50,658 nucleotides of DNA from Enterococcus rivorum (GTDB lineage: Bacteria > Bacillota > Bacilli > Lactobacillales > Enterococcaceae): NCBI RefSeq assembly GCF_001742285.1, contig NZ_MIEK01000019.1, positions 1 through 50,658 on the forward strand, read 5' to 3'. The notes beneath the pieces were generated by a model. That model was not told the origin of the DNA, ran no database searches, and saw nothing but the letters and a program-made list of their open reading frames with translations. Below, one piece after another: positions 1 to 9,508 of the stretch; positions within the stretch are counted from its first letter, which is position 1; each line of letters starts with the position of its first letter. Both the position numbers and the translations under genes were made by a program.

Positions 1-45
1 GATCCCTCTTGTTTTTTAAACGGAACATTCTCTTTTTTTAGAAAT

Positions 46-93
46 CAAAAAAGTGAGGCAACAATCAGATGTATTTCTGACTATTGTCCCACT
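46..93 (-). terminator. Rho-independent terminator of the adhesin gene
   Basis: A 17-bp imperfect stem (53-69 with 76-92, several G-U pairs) lies just downstream of the adhesin stop codon. On the minus strand it is followed by a run of six T (47-52). Confidence 0.8.
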
Positions 94-115
94 CTCTTTA
101 AAATTTTCAACGCTT

Positions 116-3100
116 TTACGCTTGACTATATCTGGTTCGATAGAAGTAATAGGACCCCCCCATTAAGCATAGACCTATAATGAAGTATAACATTGTACCA
201 ATACCACCTGTGATTGGAATAGAAGGTGAACTGCTATTTATTATAAGTATTTGCCCCGCAGTTCCATAGCTACCTTGATTAATCACGAATGATTTAGGTC
301 CTGAAAGCAAATTGTATCCTTGAGGTGCCTTGGTTTCTTCTAAATAATAGGTACCATATGCTAGTCCATATAATTCAAAGGTTCCATCTGATGCAGAAAC
401 AAAGGTCGTCGCTGATCCACTATCTTCTGTCCAAGACACTGTCTTATCTTGATTACGTATCAAAAACATTTGGGTATTACTGACCGTTTTATAGATAAGA
501 AATTCCGCACCCGCTAACGCTTGGTTAGAGGGATTTTGTTTTACAAATTGTCTGCCACCCGTTTGAACATTTGGTGGACTTGCGACTCTTGATGTTGCAC
601 TTACATAACCATTATTCATAGTTAAAACAGCCGTATTGGGTATAGCAGCTCCTGGTATAGCTGTGGAATTGATTACCGTATCAAAGGTTATTTCTAATTC
701 CTTTTTCCCTAAAAGCATCGTTTCACCGATTTCATTCATACTATCCAAAAATGTAATAGTTAGCTGCCCATTATTTACTGTTGCTAAATAATTCGTTGGA
801 TTTACTTGTACGCCATCTGCACTCACTACGAGATTACCTTTATAGCTCAATTGACTATCTAAAGTATCCGTCACAATATATTGCGTGTACTCTGCGATAT
901 CCGTTGGTACATCCGCTGTAATTTCCCATGAAACAGTCGCCCCTAAGTCACTACTAGCATTTGTTAAAAGAGTTTTATTAATTTGTGGCTGTAGAAAGTT
1001 TTGTAAACTACTGACTTTGACTTGGCTATTGATTAAATTCCCATTAGTGTCATAGGCTTGATCAGACATCGTTATAGAGAAACTACTCTTACTCTGATTC
1101 ACTAAATATCCACTTGGCGCACGAGTTTCTAAGAAATAGTAGTCCCCTAATACTAAATTACCAACAATATCAGTATAGCCATCATTATGTGAAGTAAGAC
1201 TACTCATCACAAGCTGATCTGGTCCTGAATCGTTTACTTTGTATAGGGAGAAAATAGCTCCAGCAAGTGGTTGATTATTGTCAGAGGTTTTCATTACCTT
1301 CGCAGCCCCTAAAAGAACTTCATTTTTCGTGTAGACATGGACTTGGTCATTCCACCCAGTACCATCTGCTAACATCATAGGCAAGCTTACGATAACTGGC
1401 GCTGCCGTTTGAATCGTTCCTGGTTCCGATTGAACGTCAATCACTAAATACTGCCCAGCAGGCAACGTCTTCGTTTCAAAAACACCATTTTCATCTGTCA
1501 CACCAGTGTCTTGTGGAACATTGGCTTGTCCCTTCACACTTTGATAATAATTATTGGCATCCACTAAGCTAGGTGTTGGTCCCAAAGAATTGCCAGTAAC
1601 AGCAACAACCGCTACTTCGACACCTGGAACAGGCTGTGCATTCGGTGGCAATTGTGAAAGTTCTTCGCCATTTCCCGCAATACTCGGAATCGTTGCCCCT
1701 TCTGGGAAACCAAGCTTATGAACAAATATATTCCCTTGCTTCATTTTTTCAGCATTAGAAATATCATTAAATGCTTCCACATTAACTGGACCATTACTAT
1801 TTGAAACAATAGTGAAATCTATTGTATTCTCATCTCTTGCATAACCTGCTGGAGCACTAATTTCAATAAAGCTATAGTTGCCTGGTTTTAAATTATCTAC
1901 TTGAATTGTTCCCTGACTATCCGTGATTAAATTCGTTTGAATCACGTTATTATTAGAATCAACAAGCTTAAATTTAGCTCCTGGTAAAAATTTTGTTTTT
2001 GTATTAATATCTGCTAATACAAGAATTACCGAACCAACATCTAACTTGTTCGTTAAAGAAAGATTACTTTGTGTACTATCAATAGAGATTGGCATTCCTG
2101 ACTTTAATGCAGAGGAAATTAGATAGCCATCAGCCGCTTGAGTTTCTTTTAATAGGTAATTACCAAACCTTAAGCCTCCAAGCTGTAGCTTTCCTGACGC
2201 ATCGGTTGTTCCCGTTCGAAATAGATTCACACCGGTTGAATCATACAATTGGAACTCGACACCTTCAAGAGGTAGACTGGTATTTACAGAATCACTCTTT
2301 TGAATGGTCAGTAAGCCTTGTTCGCCTTCACCCGTTCCAGTTCCTCCAGACACCTCAACGACAATATTCGAGGTAGTACTAACATTCTCCGTCGTAATAT
2401 TCGACCCAGATAAGGTGACTGAATTACTTAAAGTGTCCTGATCATTAGCATCAATAAAGGTTTGATACGTAAGGATATAGGGCTTAATGATAGTGTTAGC
2501 AAACGTGATAGTCATCGTTTGTTTTCCTGTTAAGTTATCTGTCGCAACATTTAAAGAGTAATCTTTATTAACAACTAATGGACTAGCTTGAGTATAGGAC
2601 CCATTACTCTGCACAGTTGTATCATATAATTGGACAGTAGAGGCTACAATCACTTGATTTTGACTAGGATTATCAGTGATTTTTGCGGCATTAATGGTAG
2701 ATTGCCCTTCATTGATCGCCACTTTCCAATCTACATAGCCACCACTTTGAACTGCTGATTTATCTACGTAGACACCGCCATTTGGAACAGTGACACTTGC
2801 ATTATAGGTTTCTTGCAACTGACCGCCATCACTTAAGGTGGCTGTATTACTGTATTTCGGCAACATCTTGCTATTTGAAGAAACGGTACTGTAAACAATA
2901 TAGTATGCTCCTTGAGTCGGTGCATTAAATGTGACTAGAACGGACTGATCTGTAATTGCTAAAGAATAACTATTAGGATCTACCAACCCACCATCCGTAT
3001 AGCCATTTTGTCCACTACTTAATTTCATCTTATGGACTTGAACAGATGTTGGAATTAGCTTATGAGTGGCATCCCAAGTATCTGATATTTTTAACTGGTT

Positions 3101-5074
3101 AATTGGATACAAATTATAATTCGCTCCAACCGTCCAGTTTAATTGTCTTTTTACTGCATCATAGCTTCCGCTCTTAAACCCGTTGTTTTCTGTATAGCTT
3201 CCAGGATTTACCGAAGCATTCATTGAACTCGTTTTTGGAACACCATTTGTAGACCAGGTTAAGGTTGCAGTATTCAGAAAATTCGTTCCAGAAATTAACT
3301 GTGCATAATTGAAGGTTGTATCATAGTTAAGTTGTAACGTACTAGTCATTCCACTTTGATAGCTACCAATAAATTGAATAGTAAAGCCATTGCCAGCTGG
3401 ATCTGGTGTAAATACATAGTCCGTACCTTGTAATAATAACTTATTGCCTAAAAGAGTATCTTTTATAGTTACAGAATTGTTTATCAAGGATAAACCACCT
3501 GCCGTAAATTGATCCCTTAGAAACGGACTGTCCATGACATAGTTATTATTATTAATAATTTGCTGCCAACTGATTTTCTTTTGAGAATAGTCCGTTTCGG
3601 TTACACTTTTCATGATATTTCCTTGCTGAATTGAGCGACTGGCATTAGCTACTTCTTCAACACCAAAAGAGCTAACCACTTTATTATTGATTACTAGGTT
3701 TGCGAGTAAATCCGCAACAGGAACAGTCTCGTAAACAATTTGATACGCACTATTTACGCTAGAATTAAAAGATAATTTAAATCCATTGACAGATGATGTG
3801 CTGGCATCCGAAATCACATATTGATCTGAAGAAACAAGGGCGCCAATCGTTGCATTCCCACTTCCATCAATTGAAACATTCCTGACTTCAATTGAACCTG
3901 GCTGTAAAACATGCGTATTACTAAAGGTATCTGTAAAATCAGTTTTATCTACAGGAATCGTTTCCTCATCATAGTTGTATTGAATTGCCCATTCAATCGT
4001 TTGATTTTTTTGTGTATAGGTTGAGGATTTATTAATATGTTTTGCTCGATTGATACTGACTTTGGAAGTAGCATTGACAGTTGCCGTACTTTGAGCGGAC
4101 ATACTGATGCTATTAGTGAAACTAGTTTGGCTTAAATCCTCAATCGTCGTAGAGTAGTCAATCTGATAGGCTTGGAAAGTCGGTGACTTGAACGTCACGG
4201 TTAAATCTCCTGCACCAGAAATATTCACTGTATATTGACTAGGATCAACTACATTCCCTAGTGTATTCGTTCCATTTGTAAAAACATCTAAATAGTAAAC
4301 ACTCACAGAATTAGGAATGATGCTTAAACCTGCTGGAACGTTATCGCTTAATGTCAGCCCAGTTAAATAATTTTGATTCCCATTAGCATTGATTGTCCAA
4401 TTAATTTGCTTTGGATTGTAGGATGTATCAGTAGTCCCTGTTTTGGTGAGACTACTTCCTCCACTAGGAACAAAATTTAAAACAACCGTCTCAGCCACCT
4501 GAATAGGAAAAGTTATTAAGACCGTGGTGCTTCCGATTATCTTTTGTTCATTGAAATTAGTTGTAAAATCCAAAGTTCCATGAACGTCAGAAGAATCCTG
4601 AGTATTTTGATTAAAGGTCATCACAACTGTTCCATCTAACCCAACAGAAAAATCCCCATATTCTCCCAAGGTTCCATTGATAGGCTCATAAATAGCAAAA
4701 ACATTTGGCAACATAAAACTGTAAGTATCCCCTGCTTGTACATTTAGTTCATCTGGAATACTCCAAGTAAAATTAATTTTGACTTCCTCGGTTAAAGTCG
4801 GGCGATTTTGGTCTGTAAATGCATTTGACTTGGAATCTGTCATAGTAACATCCGTTAAAATATTGGTGGCAATTGAAGAATAAGTGGTAATACCTTTTGT
4901 TTGTTTTCCGTTTTTTAGAAACTTCTCCAAAGATGGAACAAAATTAGTTGGAGTTTCCACTTTATCCGGTGTTTTAAAAAGATCATTTAGCGACAAATTA
5001 GCAGCCTCTGTTTGCTGTGGAGAAATAAATAGGAAGCAAACAAGGAACAGTAACATAGTCAGCACTTTTTTCAT
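116..5074 (-). CDS. LPXTG-type giant adhesin with a pilin-backbone module
   Basis: This is a secreted, wall-anchored surface protein of 1652 residues. It has a signal peptide (1-24, ending QTEA) and an N-terminal adhesin region (about 70-210). Five tandem units of roughly 130 residues follow, each opening with an INW/IEW/ISW/LNW/VDW motif (224, 360, 501, 646, 782). Two CnaB/SpaA-like domains lie at 920-1010 and 1012-1105. Then comes a pilin-like half: a D1-type domain (about 1113-1255) ending in a WxxxVxVYxK motif (1241-1250), a CnaB domain (1256-1360), a D2-type isopeptide domain (1365-1490) and a last CnaB domain with an E-box-like YYLEETKAPQGY (1576-1587). The C-terminus is IPITGG (1619-1624), a membrane helix and RTRYS. 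GAGGAGG precedes the ATG. No sortase gene is in the window. Binding ligand unknown; the pilin role is inferred from motifs. Confidence 0.93.
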   Translation of the reverse strand: MKKVLTMLLFLVCFLFISPQQTEAANLSLNDLFKTPDKVETPTNFVPSLEKFLKNGKQTKGITTYSSIATNILTDVTMTDSKSNAFTDQNRPTLTEEVKINFTWSIPDELNVQAGDTYSFMLPNVFAIYEPINGTLGEYGDFSVGLDGTVVMTFNQNTQDSSDVHGTLDFTTNFNEQKIIGSTTVLITFPIQVAETVVLNFVPSGGSSLTKTGTTDTSYNPKQINWTINANGNQNYLTGLTLSDNVPAGLSIIPNSVSVYYLDVFTNGTNTLGNVVDPSQYTVNISGAGDLTVTFKSPTFQAYQIDYSTTIEDLSQTSFTNSISMSAQSTATVNATSKVSINRAKHINKSSTYTQKNQTIEWAIQYNYDEETIPVDKTDFTDTFSNTHVLQPGSIEVRNVSIDGSGNATIGALVSSDQYVISDASTSSVNGFKLSFNSSVNSAYQIVYETVPVADLLANLVINNKVVSSFGVEEVANASRSIQQGNIMKSVTETDYSQKKISWQQIINNNNYVMDSPFLRDQFTAGGLSLINNSVTIKDTLLGNKLLLQGTDYVFTPDPAGNGFTIQFIGSYQSGMTSTLQLNYDTTFNYAQLISGTNFLNTATLTWSTNGVPKTSSMNASVNPGSYTENNGFKSGSYDAVKRQLNWTVGANYNLYPINQLKISDTWDATHKLIPTSVQVHKMKLSSGQNGYTDGGLVDPNSYSLAITDQSVLVTFNAPTQGAYYIVYSTVSSNSKMLPKYSNTATLSDGGQLQETYNASVTVPNGGVYVDKSAVQSGGYVDWKVAINEGQSTINAAKITDNPSQNQVIVASTVQLYDTTVQSNGSYTQASPLVVNKDYSLNVATDNLTGKQTMTITFANTIIKPYILTYQTFIDANDQDTLSNSVTLSGSNITTENVSTTSNIVVEVSGGTGTGEGEQGLLTIQKSDSVNTSLPLEGVEFQLYDSTGVNLFRTGTTDASGKLQLGGLRFGNYLLKETQAADGYLISSALKSGMPISIDSTQSNLSLTNKLDVGSVILVLADINTKTKFLPGAKFKLVDSNNNVIQTNLITDSQGTIQVDNLKPGNYSFIEISAPAGYARDENTIDFTIVSNSNGPVNVEAFNDISNAEKMKQGNIFVHKLGFPEGATIPSIAGNGEELSQLPPNAQPVPGVEVAVVAVTGNSLGPTPSLVDANNYYQSVKGQANVPQDTGVTDENGVFETKTLPAGQYLVIDVQSEPGTIQTAAPVIVSLPMMLADGTGWNDQVHVYTKNEVLLGAAKVMKTSDNNQPLAGAIFSLYKVNDSGPDQLVMSSLTSHNDGYTDIVGNLVLGDYYFLETRAPSGYLVNQSKSSFSITMSDQAYDTNGNLINSQVKVSSLQNFLQPQINKTLLTNASSDLGATVSWEITADVPTDIAEYTQYIVTDTLDSQLSYKGNLVVSADGVQVNPTNYLATVNNGQLTITFLDSMNEIGETMLLGKKELEITFDTVINSTAIPGAAIPNTAVLTMNNGYVSATSRVASPPNVQTGGRQFVKQNPSNQALAGAEFLIYKTVSNTQMFLIRNQDKTVSWTEDSGSATTFVSASDGTFELYGLAYGTYYLEETKAPQGYNLLSGPKSFVINQGSYGTAGQILIINSSSPSIPITGGIGTMLYFIIGLCLMGGSYYFYRTRYSQA

Positions 5075-5398
5075 GTTTTTACTCCTCCTCTTAACTATAA
5101 TTAATACTAGAAAAATCTACCTAACAATTTTATTCTTCCCCTATGTACTTGAAACACATCACGTCATAAAAATTAAAATGGTGCCTTTCAACACTTCTGC
5201 TCTTATTCAGCTTCTGTTTATTCTTTTTGACCATTACTTTGAAATAATATAAACAGGTATACTCTATATTTAACACAGAAAACGTTTTTTTTAAAAAGAT
5301 AGCCATCGAAAACCCGCTTTTTTATACTTACTTCTTATTATTTTAGAATTACGGAAAGGTATAGTTCTTAATTAGGACTACCTAAATTTTATTTCTAG
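5075..5398. other. Adhesin upstream region, no gene
   Basis: This AT-rich leader lies between the ABC exporter terminator and the adhesin start. It must hold the adhesin promoter on the minus strand, but no convincing -35/-10 pair stands out. A cre-like AAAACGTTTT core sits near 5280-5292 with at least two mismatches to consensus. No open frame with a ribosome binding site was found. Confidence 0.5.
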
Positions 5399-5435
5399 TA
5401 AAAAAATGGAGGAACCCATTTTAAAGGTCCCTCCA
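5399..5435 (-). terminator. Terminator of the ABC exporter operon
   Basis: A 10-bp stem (5407-5416 with 5426-5435, one G-U pair) is followed on the minus strand by a T run (5399-5406). It lies 24 bases after the permease stop codon. Confidence 0.85.
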
Positions 5436-5458
5436 ATTGATATGCAGAATTGATATTT

Positions 5459-6292
5459 TTACAGTCGTCTATTAGAACCTCCAGGTGTTCGAGTAATCTG
5501 GGAAAGATCGGCTTTTGTAAACGATAATGTTGCTAAAAATAAGAAGAATAAGCCAAAAATAAGTACTACGATACCGCTCATCCAAGGAGTTACAATAAAC
5601 CCATTAATGTCAAAAGCTAAACCTAATTTTACTTTTGCAGCATTAGACAAACCGCCTTGCTCTAAAATAATCGTTCGAAATAGCGCGGTAGTATAAGTCA
5701 TCGGGTTAAAATAAGCAACAATCTGTAAAGCTTTCGGTAACAACGTCAGTGGTAAATACGCACCCGAAATAAAGGTAAAAGGAAGAACAATTGCTTGCTG
5801 AACGATTTGGAATGTTTGCGCATTTTTAACAATCGTCGCTAAAAACAGCCCAAAGCTAGAAAAAACAATACCCACACCAATCATACATAAAACAACATAA
5901 ACAGGTGTTGTCCAACTGGTAAATTTCAAACCCACGAATAAACCAATAACTAAAATTAAAACGCCCTGCATGGTTGCAATTGTCGCCGCAGACAACAGTT
6001 GACCTAAAGCAATGTAAATTCTTTTAACTGGACTCACTAAAACCTCTTTCATGAATCCTGAAACAATGTCATCGATCGTTGAGGTGGCCACACTTAATGA
6101 CGTTTGAAAGACTGTCGCAATAATTACTCCAGCCATTAGAAACGCGGTAGGATTTTTGACCGCATCATTTTTAAAAATTGAACTGAACACATAGATAAAG
6201 AAAAATGGAATTAAAATTGAAAAAATTAATCGCACACGATCACGTATAAAGTTTTTCAAATTTCTTATCCATAACGCTTGAATGGTTCTCAT
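5459..6292 (-). CDS. ABC-2 type exporter permease
   Basis: A 277-residue integral membrane protein with about six hydrophobic segments. It carries the ABC-2 family layout: a cytoplasmic N-terminal RNLKNFIRDR stretch, a first helix near residue 21 and a long periplasm-like loop. It is the membrane half of an exporter of the DrrB/daunorubicin-resistance or lipid-exporter class. The ATG overlaps the stop of the upstream ATPase gene as ATGA, so the two genes are translationally coupled. The substrate cannot be told from sequence; drug, peptide or lipid export are all possible. Confidence 0.9.
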   Translation of the reverse strand: MRTIQALWIRNLKNFIRDRVRLIFSILIPFFFIYVFSSIFKNDAVKNPTAFLMAGVIIATVFQTSLSVATSTIDDIVSGFMKEVLVSPVKRIYIALGQLLSAATIATMQGVLILVIGLFVGLKFTSWTTPVYVVLCMIGVGIVFSSFGLFLATIVKNAQTFQIVQQAIVLPFTFISGAYLPLTLLPKALQIVAYFNPMTYTTALFRTIILEQGGLSNAAKVKLGLAFDINGFIVTPWMSGIVVLIFGLFFLFLATLSFTKADLSQITRTPGGSNRRL

Positions 6293-7221
6293 GTGTTACC
6301 CCCCTCTCTAATATCCTTGCCAGTAATCGCTAAAAAGACATCATTCAATGTACCATTTTCAATCTCTAAATCTATAATATCTTGTTTAATAACCGATAGA
6401 ATGTCTATTAATGCACTAACCTCTTTAACTTCCACCGTATACAGCTCTTCTTTTTTAGAGAAATCCATTTGTTCTCTTTTTAAAATTTCTTCTAATGCTT
6501 GTGGATTAGAAGTTGTAATGTACGCTTCATCCTTTGTATATTTTCGTTTGAGTTCCTTCGGTGTATCATTAGCAATGATTTTTCCACCATCCATAATCGC
6601 TACTCGATCACAGATTTCTGCTTCATCCATGTAGTGAGTCGTTAAAAATATCGTAATATTTTTTTCTTTTTGTAGCTTAACAATGTATTCCCACATCCGA
6701 TTGCGTGTTTGCGGATCTAATCCTGTTGTGGGTTCATCTAAAAATAGCACTCTTGGATAATGACACAAGGCACGAGCAATCTCGACGCGACGTTTCATTC
6801 CGCCAGAGAGACTACCCACAGGAGCATCTTTCCAGTCAATTAAATCCACTAATTCTAAAGAAAACGTCACTCTTTCATCTACTATTTTTTTGGGTACGTC
6901 ATAAAATGTACAGTGCATCTTTAAGTTTTCCGCAACCGTCATTTTCTGATCGAGTGTCGGGTCTTGAAAGACAATGCCAATGGCTTTTCGTACGGCATCT
7001 TTTTGCGTTTCTAAATCTTTACCGTCAATTGTTAACGTTCCCGAAGTTTTATCTAAAATCGTACATAGTGTATTAATCGTCGTACTCTTCCCAGCGCCAT
7101 TAGGACCTAGAAAAGCAAAAATAGATCCTTCTTCAACTTCAAAAGAAACATCATCAACAGCAACAAAATCGTGGTATTTTTTTGTAAAATGTTTGACTTC
7201 AATAATTGGTTTCATTTTCAC
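6289..7221 (-). CDS. ABC exporter ATP-binding protein
   Basis: The ATPase partner of the downstream ABC-2 permease, of the DrrA/CcmA-like class. Walker A GPNGAGKST is at residues 39-47, the signature LSGGMKRR at 138-145 and Walker B RVLFLDEP at 157-164, followed by the H-loop TTH. A C-terminal extension of about 80 residues is typical of DrrA-like proteins. The start is ambiguous. The GTG at 7221 lies 4 bases after AGGAAGG, whereas the ATG at 7215 lies 10 bases after it, so a 308-residue product is equally likely. First gene of a two-gene operon ending at the terminator near 5.4 kb. Confidence 0.93.
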   Translation of the reverse strand: MKMKPIIEVKHFTKKYHDFVAVDDVSFEVEEGSIFAFLGPNGAGKSTTINTLCTILDKTSGTLTIDGKDLETQKDAVRKAIGIVFQDPTLDQKMTVAENLKMHCTFYDVPKKIVDERVTFSLELVDLIDWKDAPVGSLSGGMKRRVEIARALCHYPRVLFLDEPTTGLDPQTRNRMWEYIVKLQKEKNITIFLTTHYMDEAEICDRVAIMDGGKIIANDTPKELKRKYTKDEAYITTSNPQALEEILKREQMDFSKKEELYTVEVKEVSALIDILSVIKQDIIDLEIENGTLNDVFLAITGKDIREGGNT

Positions 7222-7292
7222 ACACCCTTCCTAAAGCTTATTCTGTCACAGAAAACTTTTTCTTTCAAAAGTTTCGACCTACCTTTAACCAC

Positions 7293-7341
7293 TAAAAAAA
7301 AGAAAAACCACAGAAAGAATTTTTGCATTCTCTCTGTAGTT
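7293..7341 (-). terminator. Terminator of the YccF-type gene
   Basis: A 13-bp stem (about 7308-7320 with 7327-7340) is followed on the minus strand by a T-rich tract. It separates the YccF gene from the ABC operon. Confidence 0.8.
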
Positions 7342-7367
7342 GCTACTCCTATTTATTTTTTACTCGT

Positions 7368-7751
7368 TTATTCCATATAAAACGAATCAGAAGGTACTAC
7401 TCTGGCACCAAACGGCATTAATGCTAATTTTGCTAATTTAAAAGATTGCATGCCAAAAGGAATCCCGATAATCGTTACACATAGGATTATTCCACTGACA
7501 CAATGCACCAACGCTAACGGTAGTCCACTAATAATCAACCAAATAATGTTTACCAAAACAGAAACGGTGCTAGTGCTATATACTACTTTCTTACCAAATG
7601 GCCAGAAACTCAATCCTGCCAATTTAAAACATTGCATTCCTATAGGAATCCCAATAATCGTTACGCACCAAATTGCTCCTGCGAGTAACCAGCCTAGCCC
7701 CGAAATAAAACCACCGAAAATAAACCAAATGATATTACCTAAACAACCCAT
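7368..7751 (-). CDS. YccF domain inner-membrane protein
   Basis: A 127-residue membrane protein made of two similar halves. Each half has a hydrophobic NIIW...G region, then CVTIIGIPxGMQxFKLA and a xxPFG motif. This duplicated pattern identifies the YccF (DUF307) family, whose function is not established. The start is set at the ATG at 7751 because GGAGG lies 8 bases upstream of it. A longer frame from 7772 would put that Shine-Dalgarno sequence inside the gene. It appears monocistronic, with its own terminator. Confidence 0.9.
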   Translation of the reverse strand: MGCLGNIIWFIFGGFISGLGWLLAGAIWCVTIIGIPIGMQCFKLAGLSFWPFGKKVVYSTSTVSVLVNIIWLIISGLPLALVHCVSGIILCVTIIGIPFGMQSFKLAKLALMPFGARVVPSDSFYME

Positions 7752-7870
7752 TAAAAAAACCTCCAATTTCATTCATTGTTTTTTAGCAACACCTTCTAAT
7801 TATACTATAACAAGTAAAACAATAGCTATTTTTTGCTGTTGCACAAAGGTAACATAGGTTATATAGGTAT

Positions 7871-7914
7871 AAAAGAGTGTAGTATCGCTAATTTAGCACT
7901 GCTTCACTCTTTTT
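7871..7914. terminator. Terminator of the secreted Ig-like protein gene
   Basis: Perfect 9-bp outer arms (AAAAGAGTG/CACTCTTTT) enclose an imperfect inner stem. T-rich tails occur on both strands. It lies downstream of the minus-strand gene ending at 7989. Confidence 0.75.
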
Positions 7915-7988
7915 GCAACTACTGTTCTCTATTAGGGCCATTCATCTCTTAAAAAATATAACCCCAAATGTAGAGTTGATTTATCTTG

Positions 7989-9167
7989 CTATGGAAGCTC
8001 AAAAATAACCTTCAGGTCTCCTTTGTAGGCAGCATCTTTCTTGAAGTGACTTTTTTGAGCAACTAAATCAAAGTCAACGCTTGTCTTCGATTTTGTCAAA
8101 TCAGTTAACCATTCCCCCTTCTTCAAAGGGGTGTTATTTTTATAAACATTCAAATCAACAGTGTCGTCCCCTTGATCTGTTTTTAATTTAATGATTGGAG
8201 CTGTTTTAACTGTAATCGTTACATCCTCATCGCCACTATAACAGACTTTCCCAGTGCCTTTAACAATTCTATCTTCCGCTCTCAATTCAATTTTTTCGGT
8301 AACACTGACATAAGTTAGAGGCGCTTCAATGACCTTTACGGGTACTTTTACTTCTCCCTCAACACCAGTTTTCTGGCTTTTTACTTTAACCCTCACTTTT
8401 GTTTCACCTAGCTTATTAAATTCTACTTTTTCACTAAATCCTACTACTTCTATGTTGTCAAAAGGCAACATGCTTTTTAAATCTTTGACAAAATGGTTAG
8501 CAACATAATTATCGGTAGTCGTTCCCCGATCCACAACTAATTTATCCACTGTTCTTCCTGTTGGCGGTAACATTGATACTAAGGCAAAATCTTCATTCCT
8601 TTGCTCTTCACTAGTATGATTAATGACTTCAACAGGAATCTTAAACTGCTTTTTTACTGAATCATAGCAAGCCATGACTTTCTTGTCCTCAATTAGTGGG
8701 GCTTCAATTTCAATCCTTAAAACAGTACTTCCACTTGTCTTTCCTATACTTCTTAGCATATCTTTTGACAGCCTAAATTTTATTTCGCCATTTTTACCTA
8801 GGGATATGTTCCTTTTCATCTTAGCTTGTCTATTCCACTCTTTATCATCTACTTCAGATATAACTTTGATTTTCGTATTTTCAGTGGTCATGTTTCTAGA
8901 GAAATAGTCACTTTTCACTGTTATTTCAAGCTCTGATGGAACAGACTGCTTGCGCGAACGCTCTGGTAAATATTGAAAAACAACTGCTTGAACTGTCCCT
9001 GTTTTCAAGTTTTCTTTCCCCTCTACTTCCAATGACTGCAAGTGATTATCCGCCTCATTTGCGTATCCCACTATGGATAACTCCAAAAAAAGCAAAATGC
9101 ATAGCAGACTGACAATAATAAAATGGTAATTAAATTGAAATGATTTATTTCCGATCCTTGGGTTCAT
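7989..9167 (-). CDS. Secreted or membrane-anchored Ig-like protein, unknown function
   Basis: A 392-residue exported protein. A hydrophobic segment (about 14-34) precedes a possible cleavage site near YANEA. The rest is soluble and rich in short beta-strand patterns. A segment at about 245-290 (xFNKLGETKVRVKVKSQ...VKVPVKV) resembles bacterial Ig-like surface domains. No wall-sorting motif, LysM or catalytic motif is seen, so it may be released or held by its uncleaved signal. GGAG sits 8 bases before the ATG. It is transcribed divergently from an Mga-type regulator 340 bases away, which is its likely controller (inference from position). Confidence 0.75.
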   Translation of the reverse strand: MNPRIGNKSFQFNYHFIIVSLLCILLFLELSIVGYANEADNHLQSLEVEGKENLKTGTVQAVVFQYLPERSRKQSVPSELEITVKSDYFSRNMTTENTKIKVISEVDDKEWNRQAKMKRNISLGKNGEIKFRLSKDMLRSIGKTSGSTVLRIEIEAPLIEDKKVMACYDSVKKQFKIPVEVINHTSEEQRNEDFALVSMLPPTGRTVDKLVVDRGTTTDNYVANHFVKDLKSMLPFDNIEVVGFSEKVEFNKLGETKVRVKVKSQKTGVEGEVKVPVKVIEAPLTYVSVTEKIELRAEDRIVKGTGKVCYSGDEDVTITVKTAPIIKLKTDQGDDTVDLNVYKNNTPLKKGEWLTDLTKSKTSVDFDLVAQKSHFKKDAAYKGDLKVIFELP

Positions 9168-9508
9168 TTACTCTACTCCAGTTTCTTAATAATTTTTATT
9201 TTTTCACTACCTTAAAATTTGCTTTTAAAATTACTTTTTCATAAATAGTATTAATTGATCCTATCTACCAAAGTAGAGGGAAATTGGGATGCTTTTTACT
9301 CGGTTGTTACCAAAAAAATTTTAGAGCATATTTATAGAACCCTACTGATAATCTATGATATAATGCCTGTTCAAAACTACGTAATATCAGAAAGCGCACA
9401 ACAACGAATATTTTCATGATTCATATACCATTCGTCGTTAGTAATACTCTCTTAATGGATTTTATAGAATTTCCACTTCCATTTACAACAATTTGAAAGA
9501 GGAACAAA
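9168..9508. other. Divergent regulatory region of secreted protein and Mga regulator 1
   Basis: No gene is seen. It contains an extended -10 promoter for the plus-strand regulator and a long leader of about 140 bases. The leader has a hairpin at about 9401-9438 with 10-bp arms (one mismatch) around AACGAAT/ATTCGT. The minus-strand promoter of the secreted protein gene was not resolved. Confidence 0.5.
9356..9364 (+). promoter_or_regulatory. Extended -10 promoter of Mga regulator 1
   Basis: TGATATAAT is a perfect -10 hexamer preceded by the TGn extension. No good -35 lies at the usual spacing, as is common for extended -10 promoters. The predicted leader is about 140 bases. Confidence 0.6.

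Noticed and set aside
2089-5252. Plus-strand open frames opposite the adhesin gene (2089-2376, 4884-5252)
   Set aside because: They lie antisense to a strongly coding gene, lack ribosome binding sites and have no protein-like composition.
6278-7380. Plus-strand open frames opposite the ABC exporter genes
   Set aside because: Shadows of the ATPase and permease coding strand; no ribosome binding sites or family motifs.
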